Program-made: the position numbers and the translations under genes
Notes under the pieces: generated by a model
What the model saw: the letters and a program-made list of their open reading frames with translations, nothing else
The model's database searches: none
What the model was told of the DNA's origin: nothing
In this document: one piece after another, positions 18,717-29,903 of the stretch
How the letters are laid out: each line of letters opens with the position of its first letter
Position numbering within the stretch: position 1 is the stretch's first letter
NCBI RefSeq assembly: GCF_019303495.1
Contig: NZ_JAEVFI010000014.1
Location: 20,486-84,485 of the forward strand
Reading direction: 5' to 3'
Length of the DNA stretch: 64,000 nucleotides
From: Streptomyces sp. JJ66
Lineage (GTDB): Bacteria > Actinomycetota > Actinomycetes > Streptomycetales > Streptomycetaceae

Positions 18717-20798
18717 TCAGCGCGCGGCTGCCACGGACTCGCGGGCGGCGGCGGCGACCGCCTCGCCGGTGAGACCGAACTCCCGGTACAGGGTCTTGTA
18801 GTCGGCCGAGGCGCCGAAGTGCTCCAGCGAGACGATCCGGCCCGCGTCACCGGTGTAGCGGTGCCAGGACTGCGCCACGCCCGCCTCGACGGCCACCCGG
18901 GCACGCACCGCGGGCGGCAGCACCGCGTCCCGGTAGGTCTGGTCCTGCTCCTCGAACCACTCCACGCACGGCATGGACACCACCCGGGCCCTGATCCCCT
19001 CGGCGGCCAGCTCCTCGCGCGCGGCCACCGCGAGCTGCACCTCGGAGCCGGTGCCGATGAGCAGGACGTCGGGCTCGCCGCCCTCGGCCTCCAGCAGCAC
19101 GTAGCCGCCCTTGGCCGCGTCCGGGTCGGGCGCGTAGGTGGGCACGTTCTGCCGGGTGAGGGCGATGCCGTGGGGTGCCGGGTGGATCGCGTGGCGCTCC
19201 ATGATCTCCGCCCACACCGTCGCCGTCTCGTTCGCGTCGGCGGGACGGACGACGTTCAGGCCCGGGATGGCGCGCAGCGCGGACAGGTGCTCGACCGGCT
19301 GGTGGGTGGGGCCGTCCTCGCCCAGGCCGATGGAGTCGTGCGTCCACACGTAGGTGACCGGCGTCTTCATCAGCGCGGCCAGCCGCACGGCCGGGCGCAT
19401 GTAGTCGGAGAACACCAGGAAGGTGCCGCCGTAGATGCGGGTGTTGCCGTGCAGTGCGACACCGTTCATCACCGCGCCCATGGCGTGCTCGCGGATGCCG
19501 TAGTGCACGGTGCGGCCGTAGGCGTCGGCGCCGGGCAGCGGGTTGCCGGACGGCAGGAACGAGGTCTCGGCGATGGTGGTGTTGTTGGAGCCCGCCAGGT
19601 CGGCCGAGCCGCCCCACAGCTCCGGCAGCACCGGGGCGAGCGCCTTGAGCACCGCGCCGGACGCCTTGCGGGTGGCCACGTCCTTGCCCGGCTCGAAGGT
19701 GGGCAGCTCCGCGCGCCAGCCCTCCGGCAGCCGCCGCTCGCGCACCCGGTCCCAGGTGGCGGCGCGCTCGGGGTGGTTGCCGCGCCAGACGGCCACCTCC
19801 TTGTCCCAGGCGGCCTTGGCCTGCTCGCCGCGCTCCAGCGCCTGCCGGGTGTGCGTCAGCACCTCGCCGGGGACCTCGAAGCTCGCCTGTGGGTCGAAGC
19901 CCAGGACGCGCTTGGTGGCCGCGACCTCCTCCGCGCCGAGCGCCGAGCCGTGCGCGGCCTCGGTGTTCTGCGCGTTCGGCGCGGGCCAGGCGATGATGGA
20001 GCGGGCCGCGATCAGCGAGGGGCGCGAGGTCTCCGCCTTGGCGGCCTGGAACGCCTCGAACAGCGCCTTCGGGTCGAGGTCGCCGTTCTCGGCCTCCGCC
20101 ACGCGCTGCACGTGCCAGCCGTACGCCTCGTACCGCTTCAGGGTGTCTTCGGAGACGGCCGTCTCGGTGTCGCCCTCGATGGAGATGTGGTTGTCGTCCC
20201 ACAGCATCACCAGGTTGCCGAGCTTCTGGTGCCCGGCGAGCGAGGACGCCTCGGCGGCCACACCCTCCTGGAGGTCGCCGTCACCGCACAGCACCCAGAT
20301 GGTGTGGTCGAACGGCGACTCGCCCTCGGGTGCCTCGGGGTCGTACAGGCCGCGCTCGTAGCGGGCGGCCATCGCCATGCCCACCGCGTTGCCGATGCCC
20401 TGGCCGAGCGGGCCCGTCGTCGTCTCCACGCCCGTGGTGTGGTGCACCTCCGGGTGGCCCGGCGTCTTGCTGCCCCAGGTGCGGAACGCCTTCAGGTCCT
20501 CCAGCTCCAGGCCGTAGCCAGCCAGGTAGAGCTGGATGTAGAGGGTGAGGCTGGAGTGGCCGACGGAGAGGACGAAGCGGTCCCGGCCCGTCCAGTGCGA
20601 GTCGGCCGGGTCGTGCTTCATCACCTTCTGAAACAGCACGTAGGCCGCCGGGGCCAGGCTCATCGCCGTGCCGGGATGGCCGTTGCCGACCTTCTGCACG
20701 GCGTCCATCGCCAGCACCCGGGCCGTATCGACGGCCCGCTGGTCGAGGTCGGTCCAAGAGAGCGTCTCGGCTTCTGTAGTGGTCGGCTTGTTACTCAC
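18717..20798 (-). CDS. tkt: Transketolase
   Basis: A 693-residue thiamine-diphosphate enzyme that links the pentose phosphate pathway with glycolysis. Signature 1 ([15 protein letters not shown]) is near residue 35. The cofactor motif begins at [20 protein letters not shown] and ends in [12 protein letters not shown]. The second conserved region is [19 protein letters not shown] near residue 465. The GTG start at 20798 gives [12 protein letters not shown]. The gene is the first of the five-gene pentose phosphate operon and lies divergent from ctaB with a 400-base spacer. Confidence 0.97.
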   Translation of the reverse strand: MSNKPTTTEAETLSWTDLDQRAVDTARVLAMDAVQKVGNGHPGTAMSLAPAAYVLFQKVMKHDPADSHWTGRDRFVLSVGHSSLTLYIQLYLAGYGLELEDLKAFRTWGSKTPGHPEVHHTTGVETTTGPLGQGIGNAVGMAMAARYERGLYDPEAPEGESPFDHTIWVLCGDGDLQEGVAAEASSLAGHQKLGNLVMLWDDNHISIEGDTETAVSEDTLKRYEAYGWHVQRVAEAENGDLDPKALFEAFQAAKAETSRPSLIAARSIIAWPAPNAQNTEAAHGSALGAEEVAATKRVLGFDPQASFEVPGEVLTHTRQALERGEQAKAAWDKEVAVWRGNHPERAATWDRVRERRLPEGWRAELPTFEPGKDVATRKASGAVLKALAPVLPELWGGSADLAGSNNTTIAETSFLPSGNPLPGADAYGRTVHYGIREHAMGAVMNGVALHGNTRIYGGTFLVFSDYMRPAVRLAALMKTPVTYVWTHDSIGLGEDGPTHQPVEHLSALRAIPGLNVVRPADANETATVWAEIMERHAIHPAPHGIALTRQNVPTYAPDPDAAKGGYVLLEAEGGEPDVLLIGTGSEVQLAVAAREELAAEGIRARVVSMPCVEWFEEQDQTYRDAVLPPAVRARVAVEAGVAQSWHRYTGDAGRIVSLEHFGASADYKTLYREFGLTGEAVAAAARESVAAAR

Positions 20799-21199
20799 CC
20801 TGGCTCAGGGCTCCTCTCCGCGTACGAAAAAGCCGGTGACCTGACCCTTCACCGCGCGCTGCCGAGCCTACCGCCGACTGTGCCCGCGCCCCCGCAGGTG
20901 TTCGGACGGTGAACACCGGCCCAGTACCCACTGCTGGTCAACCCTCACCTGCGCGCCGGTATTTCTCCCGGCGGGAAAGCCACGACGGCCCGCGAACGCC
21001 CCACACATCCCGCCCGGCAGCGGAAGGCCACGGGAAAGGCGGCGAGCGGGAGTGGTCAACACGGCCCACCCCCCGGGCGGACGACGCAGGGCCGCCGTCT
21101 AAAGTGGCGTGGTACGTGAGAGCCGTCCGGCGCTTGCCGGTGGCCTCACCCGTTCCGCGCGGCGCGAGCCGCGGATGTCACTTGTGATCAGGGGTGTTC
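20799..21199. promoter_or_regulatory. Divergent tkt/ctaB regulatory region with a 7-7-7 inverted repeat
   Basis: This 401-base spacer must contain both promoters. A perfect inverted repeat, GGTGTTC (20897-20903) and GAACACC (20911-20917) separated by 7 bases, is the clearest site. TAGGCT on the minus strand (20865-20870) and TAAAGT on the plus strand (21100-21105) are possible -10 elements for tkt and ctaB, but neither has a good -35. I see no convincing gene here. Confidence 0.45.
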
Positions 21200-22144
21200 G
21201 TGACGGCCGTCGAATCCCGCCCTGCGGGGGTGCTCGCGCCGAACCAGGAGAGCCGAGCGCCGTTTCCGGCCCGGGTCAAGGCGTACATCGCCCTCACCAA
21301 GCCGCGCATCATCGAACTGCTCCTGATCACGACCGTCCCGGTGATGTTCCTGGCCGCTCAGGGCGTGCCGGACCTGGGACTGGTGGTGGCCACCTGCGTC
21401 GGCGGCTACCTCTCCGCGGGCGGCGCGAACGCGCTGAACATGTACATCGACCGCGACATCGACGCGCTGATGACGCGCACCGCGCAGCGCCCCCTGGTCA
21501 CCGGCGTCCTCACGCCCCGGGAAGGGCTGGTTTTCGGCCTGGCCCTGGGGGTCACGTCCACGCTGTGGTTCGGCTTCCTGGTCAACTGGCTGTCGGCCGC
21601 GCTGGCGCTGGGCGCACTGCTGTTCTACGTCGTCGTCTACACCCTGCTGCTCAAGCGCCGCACCGCGCAGAACATCGTGTGGGGCGGCATCGCGGGCTGC
21701 ATGCCGGTGCTGATCGGCTGGTCCTCGGTGACGAACGAGGTCAGCTGGGCCGCCGTGGTGCTGTTCCTGGTGATCTTCTTCTGGACGCCGCCGCACTACT
21801 GGCCGCTGTCGATGAAGGTCAAGGACGACTACGCGCGCGTCGGCGTGCCGATGCTTCCGGTCGTCGCCTCCAACCGGGTGGTGGCACGGCAGATCGTGCG
21901 CTACAGCTGGGTCATGGTCGGCGTCTCGCTGCTGCTCTGGCCGCTGGGCTACGTCGGCTGGTTCTACACCGCCGTCGCGCTGGCCGCGGGCGGCTGGTGG
22001 CTGTGGGAGGCGCACGCGCTGCAGTCGCGGGCGAAGGCGGGCGTCACGGGCGCGAAGCTCAAGGAGATGCGCCTGTTCCACTGGTCCATCACCTACGTCT
22101 CCCTGCTGTTCATCGCCGTGGCCGTGGACCCCTTCCTGCGCTGA
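21200..22144 (+). CDS. ctaB: Protoheme IX farnesyltransferase (heme O synthase)
   Basis: CtaB adds a farnesyl tail to heme B, giving heme O for cytochrome oxidase. The product is 314 residues from the GTG at 21200, chosen because AGGGG lies 5 bases upstream; a GTG 6 bases earlier is an alternative. The prenyltransferase Asp-rich motif is [19 protein letters not shown] near residue 80. [15 protein letters not shown] and [14 protein letters not shown] are the other family marks. About nine transmembrane helices are visible. Its partner ctaA lies two genes away in opposite orientation. Confidence 0.96.
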   Translation: MTAVESRPAGVLAPNQESRAPFPARVKAYIALTKPRIIELLLITTVPVMFLAAQGVPDLGLVVATCVGGYLSAGGANALNMYIDRDIDALMTRTAQRPLVTGVLTPREGLVFGLALGVTSTLWFGFLVNWLSAALALGALLFYVVVYTLLLKRRTAQNIVWGGIAGCMPVLIGWSSVTNEVSWAAVVLFLVIFFWTPPHYWPLSMKVKDDYARVGVPMLPVVASNRVVARQIVRYSWVMVGVSLLLWPLGYVGWFYTAVALAAGGWWLWEAHALQSRAKAGVTGAKLKEMRLFHWSITYVSLLFIAVAVDPFLR

Positions 22145-22204
22145 CCGCCCCGCCCGGCTCCGGACGTGGCGCACACCACGTGCGCCGGGTTCAGTACCGG
22201 CGAG

Positions 22205-22210
22205 TAGCAT
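22205..22210 (+). promoter_or_regulatory. -10 element of a leaderless hypothetical gene
   Basis: TAGCAT ends 6 bases before the ATG at 22217. No good -35 is seen. Confidence 0.4.
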
Positions 22211-22216
22211 CGGGAT

Positions 22217-22600
22217 ATGGCTGAAACGCAGGACAACGGGACGACCAACACGACCGGAACCGCCGAGCCCGAGGCCCCGGCGGCCCACGCCCGGGCCGAG
22301 CGGCACGCGGCCCGGCTGGCCAAGCAGATCACCGCGTTCACACGGCGGCACGGCGGCAGCGCCGAGGGGCAGCTCGCCTACGTCGGGCAGCGCGGGGTGC
22401 GCATCGTGCTCGTCGGCCAGGACGGCGCCTGGGGCGACCTGATGGCCCCGAGCCACGCCATCGCCGAGCAGGCGGTGAAGCGGGCGGGCATCACGGTGCA
22501 CGAGCACTTCGACGGTGAGATGGCCGCGAAGGTGCGCACCGGGCCGTACGAGTGGTCGCGGATGGCGGGCATGCAGATCGGCGGCCCGAGCAACACCTGA
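22217..22600 (+). CDS. Conserved protein of unknown function
   Basis: A 127-residue soluble protein with a low-complexity N-terminus (Thr/Glu/Pro/Ala to about residue 30) and a compact C-terminal half. Readable stretches are RIVLVGQDGAWGDLMAPSH and AVKRAGITVHEHFDGEMAAK. It has no membrane segment, signal peptide or known catalytic motif. It lies between ctaB and ctaA, convergent with ctaA, and is probably leaderless. The place beside heme A synthesis genes may hint at respiration, but I assign no function. Confidence 0.75.
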   Translation: MAETQDNGTTNTTGTAEPEAPAAHARAERHAARLAKQITAFTRRHGGSAEGQLAYVGQRGVRIVLVGQDGAWGDLMAPSHAIAEQAVKRAGITVHEHFDGEMAAKVRTGPYEWSRMAGMQIGGPSNT

Positions 22601-22649
22601 CGGCCGCGCGGCCGCCCGCTCGGCAGGCTGCTTGTTCTCTCCAGCGGCG

Positions 22650-22693
22650 CGCGGGCGCGGCCCGGGGCTCTGTTGCCTGGTGGCGCGCCCGCG
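22650..22693. terminator. Bidirectional hairpin between the small unknown gene and ctaA
   Basis: CGCGGGCGCG (22650-22659) pairs perfectly with 22684-22693 over a 24-base loop. A 14-base perfect palindrome (22601-22614) directly follows the unknown gene. Together they can end both convergent transcripts. Confidence 0.5.
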
Positions 22694-22715
22694 GGCGTTG
22701 CGCGCCTGCGGGCGG

Positions 22716-23744
22716 CTACGCGCTGGAGCCGACGGCGGGGCGGGACGCGGCGGCGGGCTGGGCGGGGTTTTGCGCGGCGGGCGCCTCCCCGGGGCCGGGG
22801 AGCACCGGCGGGGCGCCGCGCTCGCGCAGGCCGAGCCACACCCGCAGCACCGCGATCCACACCAGCGTCGAGCCGAGCAGGTGGATGCCGACCAGGACCT
22901 CGGGCACGTCGGTGAGGTACTGGGCGTAGCCGACGACGATCTGCGAGGCCAGCACGATCAGCAGGTCCCGCACCCGGGAGCGCGGCCGGGCCGGGGCGTC
23001 CACCGCGCGCAGGGCAGCCCACAGGGCGACGGTCAGGGCGACGACGAGCCAGGCCGAGGCGGCGTGCACCCGGGTGATCGTCTCCCAGGCGACGAACTCC
23101 ATGCGCGGCACCTCGCTGCTGTCCCCGGCGTGCGGCCCGGCGCCGGTGACCACGGTGCCGACGACGATCAGCACCACCGTCGCCGCCAGCAGCGCGCCAC
23201 CGAGCTGACGCACCCGGGTTCCCACCAGCGGGCGGGGGGCCTCGTCCCCCTCGCGGGCGCGCAGCCAGGTGAGGGTGGTGACGGTGAGCAGTGCCGTGGC
23301 CAGCAGGAAGTGCCCGGCGACGGTGTAGGGGTTCAGCTTCAGCAGCACCGTGACGCCGCCCATGAGGGCGTTGGCCACCACGATCCAGAACTGCGTCCAG
23401 GCCAGCCGGGTCAGCCCGGGGCGGCGCGGCTTCGCGCTGCGGGCGGCGACGATGGCCCAGCCGACCGCCGCGCACAGCACGTACGTCAGCATGCGGTTGC
23501 CGAACTCGATGGCACCGTGCAGGCCCATCTCGGGGGTGGCGAAGAGGCTGTCGCCGGTGCACTTGGGCCAGGTGTCGCAGCCCAGCCCGGAGCCGGTCAG
23601 CCGCACCGCGCCGCCGGTGACGACGATGAGCACGCTCATGAGCACGGCGGACAGGGTGGCGCGCTCCAGGACCCGCTGCGTGGGGGTCCAGCGGGCGGCG
23701 ACGTACGCGAGGGGGTTACGCGCGGCTTCGAGCAGTTTGGGCAC
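22716..23744 (-). CDS. ctaA: Heme A synthase (COX15/CtaA family)
   Basis: CtaA oxidises heme O to heme A for aa3-type cytochrome oxidase. The 342-residue protein has eight transmembrane helices in two four-helix halves. The heme-ligand histidines are visible in the first half (MGLHGAIEFGNRML) and in the second half (TRVHAASAWLVVAL and GIHLLGSTLVWIAV). The TGSGLGCDTWPKC stretch contains the conserved paired-cysteine loop. The GTG at 23744 is preceded at 6 bases by TACCAT, suggesting a leaderless transcript. The C-terminal Pro/Ala tail is poorly conserved. Confidence 0.94.
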   Translation of the reverse strand: MPKLLEAARNPLAYVAARWTPTQRVLERATLSAVLMSVLIVVTGGAVRLTGSGLGCDTWPKCTGDSLFATPEMGLHGAIEFGNRMLTYVLCAAVGWAIVAARSAKPRRPGLTRLAWTQFWIVVANALMGGVTVLLKLNPYTVAGHFLLATALLTVTTLTWLRAREGDEAPRPLVGTRVRQLGGALLAATVVLIVVGTVVTGAGPHAGDSSEVPRMEFVAWETITRVHAASAWLVVALTVALWAALRAVDAPARPRSRVRDLLIVLASQIVVGYAQYLTDVPEVLVGIHLLGSTLVWIAVLRVWLGLRERGAPPVLPGPGEAPAAQNPAQPAAASRPAVGSSA

Positions 23745-23750
23745 CCGACC

Positions 23751-23756
23751 ATGGTA
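23751..23756 (-). promoter_or_regulatory. -10 element of leaderless ctaA
   Basis: TACCAT on the minus strand ends 6 bases before the ctaA GTG. This gives the block its own promoter near the proposed inversion breakpoint. Confidence 0.45.
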
Positions 23757-23792
23757 GGCGCAGGCTTGTGCACCCGTTCACGAGGGGGTGGG

Positions 23793-23831
23793 CGGCGCGG
23801 GCCGGTATGGGGCACGTACCGGCCCGCGCCG
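23793..23831 (-). terminator. Terminator of pgi
   Basis: A 15-bp perfect stem (23793-23807 with 23817-23831) and a 9-base loop, 15 bases beyond the pgi stop codon. Confidence 0.75.
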
Positions 23832-23845
23832 TCCTGGCCGGGGCG

Positions 23846-25486
23846 TCAGCGACCGCGCAGCTCGCGGTAGCGGGCGACCAGGGCGGACGTCGAGCCGTCC
23901 AGCCCGGGCACCTCGGCGCCTGCGGTCAGGGCGGGCTCGACCCGCTTGGCGAGCACCTTGCCCAGCTCGACACCCCACTGGTCGAAGGAGTCGATGCCCC
24001 AGACCGCGCCCTGGACGAACACCTTGTGCTCGTACAGCGCGACCAGCTGGCCCAGCACGGACGGGGTGAGGGCGGAGGCGAGGATCGTCGTCGTCGGGCG
24101 GTCGCCGGGGAACGTGCGGTGCGGCACCTGCTCCTCGGGAACGCCCTCGGCGCGCACCTCCCCGGCCGTCTTGCCGAACGCCAGCGCCTGGCCCTGGGCG
24201 AAGAGGTTCGCCATCAGCAGGTCGTGCTGCGCGCGCAGCGGACCCAGCTCGGCGACGGGCTCGGCGAAGCCGATGAGGTCGGCCGGGACGAGCTTGGTGC
24301 CCTGGTGCAGCAACTGGTAGTAGGCGTGCTGCCCGTTGGTGCCGGGGGTGCCCCAGACGACCGGGCCCGTCTGCCAGTGGACCGGGCGGCCCGCACGGTC
24401 CACGGACTTGCCGTTGGACTCCATGTCCAGCTGCTGGAGGTAGGCGGTGAACTTCGCCAGGTAGTGCGAGTACGGCAGCACGGCGTGCGCCTGCGCGTCG
24501 TGGAAGCCGCCGTACCAGACGCCGAGCAGGCCGAGCAGCAGCGGCGCGTTGGCCTCGGCGGGCGCGGTGCGGAAGTGCTCGTCCATGAGGTGGAAGCCGT
24601 CGAGCATCTCGCGGAACCGCTCCGGGCCGATGGCCACCATCAGCGACAGGCCGATGGCCGAGTCGTAGGAGTAGCGGCCGCCGACCCAGTCCCAGAACTC
24701 GAACATGTTGGCGGTGTCGATGCCGAACTTCGCCACCTCACCGGCGTTGGTGGAGACGGCGACGAAGTGCCGGGCCACGGCCTCCTCGCCGGCGCCCAGA
24801 CCGTCCAGCAGCCAGGTGCGCGCGGCGTGGGCGTTGGTGATCGTCTCGATGGTGGTGAACGTCTTGGAGGCGACGACGAACAGCGTCTCGGCCGGGTCCA
24901 GGCCGCGCACCGCCTCGTGCAGGTCGGCGCCGTCAACGTTGGAGACGAAGCGGAAGTCCAGGTCCCGCTGGGTGTAGGGGCGCAGCACCTCGTAGGCCAT
25001 GGCGGGCCCCAGGTCCGAGCCGCCGATGCCGATGTTGACCACGGTGCGGATGCGGCGGCCGGTGTGGCCGGTCCACGCGCCGGAGCGGACCTGCTCGGCG
25101 AAGTGGGCCATCTGGTCCAGCACGGCGTGCACCGCCGGGACGACGTTCTCCCCGTCCACCTCGATGACCGCGTCCCGGGGGGCGCGCAGGGCGACGTGCA
25201 AGGCGGCGCGGTTCTCGGTGACGTTGATCTTCTCGCCCCGGAACATGGCGTCGCGCAGCGCGGCGACCCCGGTGGCGTCCGCGAGGGCGCGCAGCAGGGC
25301 CAGCGTCTCGTCGGTGACCAGGTGCTTGCTGTAGTCCAGATACAGGTCGCCGGCCTCGACGCGGAAGCGCTCCGGGCGCGCCGGGTCGGCGTCGAACAGG
25401 CCGCGCAGGTGGAGTGTGCCGGTCTGCTTGCGGTGTTCCGCGAGTGCGGCCCACTGAGGCAGCCGGTCCAGACGTTCGCCGTTCAT
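23846..25486 (-). CDS. pgi: Glucose-6-phosphate isomerase
   Basis: A 546-residue enzyme that interconverts glucose 6-phosphate and fructose 6-phosphate. The ATG at 25486 ([15 protein letters not shown]) is chosen because GAGGGG lies 9 bases upstream and the length then fits the family. Conserved motifs are [17 protein letters not shown] near residue 150, [15 protein letters not shown] near residue 205, [20 protein letters not shown] near residue 375 and the C-terminal signature [13 protein letters not shown] near residue 510, which carries the catalytic Lys. The gene stands alone on the minus strand with its own promoter and terminator. Confidence 0.97.
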   Translation of the reverse strand: MNGERLDRLPQWAALAEHRKQTGTLHLRGLFDADPARPERFRVEAGDLYLDYSKHLVTDETLALLRALADATGVAALRDAMFRGEKINVTENRAALHVALRAPRDAVIEVDGENVVPAVHAVLDQMAHFAEQVRSGAWTGHTGRRIRTVVNIGIGGSDLGPAMAYEVLRPYTQRDLDFRFVSNVDGADLHEAVRGLDPAETLFVVASKTFTTIETITNAHAARTWLLDGLGAGEEAVARHFVAVSTNAGEVAKFGIDTANMFEFWDWVGGRYSYDSAIGLSLMVAIGPERFREMLDGFHLMDEHFRTAPAEANAPLLLGLLGVWYGGFHDAQAHAVLPYSHYLAKFTAYLQQLDMESNGKSVDRAGRPVHWQTGPVVWGTPGTNGQHAYYQLLHQGTKLVPADLIGFAEPVAELGPLRAQHDLLMANLFAQGQALAFGKTAGEVRAEGVPEEQVPHRTFPGDRPTTTILASALTPSVLGQLVALYEHKVFVQGAVWGIDSFDQWGVELGKVLAKRVEPALTAGAEVPGLDGSTSALVARYRELRGR

Positions 25487-25527
25487 GTGGTGAATGCCCC
25501 TCGTGATCGTCGTTCCCCGCCGTGACG

Positions 25528-25556
25528 ACTCTATGGGGCGCCCCGCACGAGGTTCA
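25528..25556 (-). promoter_or_regulatory. pgi promoter
   Basis: On the minus strand TGAACC (25551-25556) and TAGAGT (25528-25533) are separated by 17 bases, a good fit to the housekeeping sigma factor. It leaves a leader of about 35 bases with a GAGGGG site. Confidence 0.6.
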
Positions 25557-25595
25557 CCTCCGACCCTCCCGCCGGGGGCTCCCACGGGGAAGGGG

Positions 25596-25931
25596 CTACA
25601 GCTCGCCGCGCAGCTTGGCGAGCGCTTCGGCGAGGATCGCTTCGCCGTCGGCGTCGCTGCGGCGCTCCCGTACGTACGCCAGGTGCGTCTTGTACGGCTC
25701 CGTGCGGGGCGGGGCCGGCGGGTTGTCCTGGTCCTGCCCGGCGGGGAATCCGCACCGGGGGCAGTCCCACGTGTCGGGTACCTGTGCGTCGCTGGCGAAG
25801 CTCGGCTGCGTCTCGTGCCCGCCCGCACACCAGAAGGAGACGCGCAGGCGGGGCGCGGATTCGCCGCGCTCGGCCTCGCCCATCGGCCCGGCACCCACCC
25901 GGCTGCCCCGGATCGCGTTGCCACCTGCCAC
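25596..25931 (-). CDS. RbpA-family RNA polymerase-binding protein
   Basis: A 111-residue relative of RbpA, the actinobacterial protein that binds RNA polymerase and stabilises the open complex. The GTG at 25931 is chosen because AGGAG lies 8 bases upstream; it gives [15 protein letters not shown]. The core has a zinc-ribbon-like pattern, CxxxH ([10 protein letters not shown]) and CxxC ([11 protein letters not shown]), followed by [20 protein letters not shown], the usual C-terminal helix region. The gene is divergent from nothing and sits upstream of pgi on the same strand. It appears to be the second, shorter paralogue rather than the classic rifampicin-linked rbpA, judging by its place beside glycolytic genes; that is inference. 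Confidence 0.82.
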   Translation of the reverse strand: MAGGNAIRGSRVGAGPMGEAERGESAPRLRVSFWCAGGHETQPSFASDAQVPDTWDCPRCGFPAGQDQDNPPAPPRTEPYKTHLAYVRERRSDADGEAILAEALAKLRGEL

Positions 25932-26093
25932 GGTAGTCACTCCTGCCTCACGCGTGCTGCGAGTCATCCCCGTTGATGTAGGGCCCAACGCGCGTCCCCT
26001 GGCGGGAGTTACCCTCCGGGCGGAACGCGGTCCTCATGATAGGCAGCAAGCGGCCACCCCTGTCAGTACCGCGTCAGCACCGGGCAGGGAGGT

Positions 26094-26324
26094 TCAGGAC
26101 TTGATCATGATCCCGAGGGCCACGATCACCGCGAACCAGATGAGGCCGACGACGACCGTGATCCGGTCCAGATTGCGCTCGGCGACCGAGGAGCCGCCGA
26201 CCGAGGACTGCATGCCGCCACCGAACATGTCGGACAGACCGCCGCCCTTGCCCTTGTGCATCAGGACCAGCAGCAGCAGCAGACCGCTGAAGATGATCAG
26301 GGCGATCGTCAGACCCAGTTCCAC
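26094..26324 (-). CDS. secG: Preprotein translocase subunit SecG
   Basis: A 76-residue membrane protein of the SecYEG channel. Two transmembrane helices are present (residues of about 4-22 and 54-73), separated by a Gly-rich cytosolic loop (MHKGKGGGLSDMFGGGMQ) that is the family signature. The start is GTG. It follows tpiA, and a four-copy short repeat lies just before it. Only a weak ribosome binding site is visible. Confidence 0.95.
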   Translation of the reverse strand: MELGLTIALIIFSGLLLLLVLMHKGKGGGLSDMFGGGMQSSVGGSSVAERNLDRITVVVGLIWFAVIVALGIMIKS

Positions 26325-26338
26325 GGTTGACCAACTTT

Positions 26339-26369
26339 CGGGCTTTCGGGCTTTTCGGGCTATCGGGCT
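26339..26369 (-). repeat. Four short direct repeats upstream of secG
   Basis: The hexamer AGCCCG (minus strand) occurs four times at 26339, 26347, 26356 and 26364, each followed by an A/T-rich two- or three-base spacer. The array begins 15 bases before the secG start codon, inside the tpiA-secG spacer, and is markedly less GC-rich than its surroundings. Confidence 0.8.
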
Positions 26370-26472
26370 TCACCACAACGGACGGTGAGGGACACAGCCT
26401 ACGACGGGAGCGGCCCGCCAGCCCAGCCCGGCCACCTGGGCCGGTACCGGGCGGCGGGCCGCACGCCGGGCC

Positions 26473-27245
<773 letters not shown>

Positions 27246-27249
<4 letters not shown>

Positions 27250-28466
27250 GCGGTGCGATCCTCCAGTGCGGCGAGGCCGGGCAGCGTCTTGCCTTCGAGG
27301 TATTCGAGGCTCGCGCCGCCGCCGGTCGAGATGTGGCCGAAAGCGTTCTCGTCGAAGCCCAGGATGCGCACGGCCGCGGCGCTGTCCCCACCGCCGACGA
27401 CGGTGAAGGCCGGGCTGTCGAGCAGGGCGCGGGCAAGCGCGCGGGTGCCTTCGGCGTAGTCGGGATGTTCGAAGACGCCCATGGGCCCGTTCCAGAACAC
27501 GGTGGCCGCGTCCGCGAGCTTCGCGGCGTACAGCTTGCGCGTCTCGGGCCCGAGGTCCAGGCCCTCCAGCTCGCCGGGGATGGCGTCGGCGGCGACGGTC
27601 ACCGGGTGGGCGGGGGCCTTCGTCTTCAGATCGGGGAAGCCGTCGGCGGCCAGGACATCGACGGGGAGGACGAACTCCACGCCGCGCTCGGCGGCCCGCT
27701 CCAGGTAGCCGCGCACGGCCGGGACCTGGTCCTCCTGGAGCAGCGACTTGCCGACGTCGTGGCCCTGCGCCTTCAGGAAGGTGTAGGCCATGCCGCCGCC
27801 GACGAGGATGCGGTCGGCCTTCTCCAGCAGGTGCTCGATCACGCCGAGCTTGTCGGAGACCTTCGCGCCGCCGAGCACGACGACGTAGGGGCGCCCCACG
27901 TCCTCCGTCAGCTTCTTCAGCACACCGACCTCGGTGGCGATCAGGCCGCCCGCGGCGTGCGGGAGCCGCGCCGGGAGGTCGTAGACGGAGGCGTGCTGAC
28001 GGTGTACGGCGCCGAAGCCGTCCCCGACGTAGGCGTCCGCGAGCGCGGCCAGCTCGTCCGCGAAGGCGGCGCGCTCGGCGTCGTCCTTGCTGGTCTCGCC
28101 CGGGTTGAAGCGCAGGTTCTCCAGCAGCGTGACCCCGCCGTCGCCCAGGGAGGCGACGGTGGCCTTCGCGCTGTCCCCCACCGTGTCCGCCGCGAACGCG
28201 ACGTCCTGCCCCAGCAGCTCACCCAGGCGCCGGGCGACCGGGGCGAGCGAGTACCGCGGGTCCGGCGCGCCCTGCGGGCGGCCGAGGTGCGAGGCGACGA
28301 CCACGCGCGCACCGGCGTCGGCGAGGCGCTTGATCGTCGGGACGGCGGCCCGGATGCGGCCGTCGTCGGTGATGGTGTCCCCGTCGAGCGGGACGTTCAG
28401 ATCGGCGCGGACCAAGACCCGCTTGCCGGTGACGCCGTCCGCGACGAGTTCGTCGATCGTCTTCAT
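27246..28466 (-). CDS. pgk: Phosphoglycerate kinase
   Basis: A 406-residue kinase that makes ATP from 1,3-bisphosphoglycerate. Substrate-binding motifs are [13 protein letters not shown] near residue 20 and [20 protein letters not shown] near residue 60. The hinge and nucleotide site include [33 protein letters not shown] and [16 protein letters not shown]. It follows gap and overlaps tpiA by 4 bases. A strong hairpin lies between gap and this gene, so the two may be expressed at different levels. Confidence 0.97.
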
Positions 28467-28509
28467 GGTGGTGGATTCGGCTCCTTGAGATCAGCCCTGC
28501 GACAGGGTG

Positions 28510-28549
28510 CGAGGCCCGCACGGCGCGCCGGTGCGCCGCCCGGGCCTCG
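28510..28549 (-). terminator. Hairpin between gap and pgk (attenuator or terminator)
   Basis: A 9-bp outer stem (28510-28518 with 28541-28549) encloses a 6-bp inner stem (28521-28526 with 28533-28538). It lies 46 bases after the gap stop and could lower read-through into pgk-tpiA-secG. Confidence 0.65.
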
Positions 28550-28594
28550 TCCCGGTCACTTCTCGGTGCCCTGCGGACCGCGGGCCACGGTCAG

Positions 28595-29903
<1,309 letters not shown>

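Noticed and set aside
17412..20912. Long open frame (over 1,100 codons) on the plus strand across tal and tkt
   Set aside because: It is antisense to well-identified genes, with Gly/Arg/Val-rich composition typical of the opposite strand in GC-rich DNA. No family motif is seen.
20909..21187. Possible small gene in the tkt/ctaB spacer
   Set aside because: Composition is Arg/Pro/Ser-rich without a protein-like pattern, and it has no ribosome binding site.
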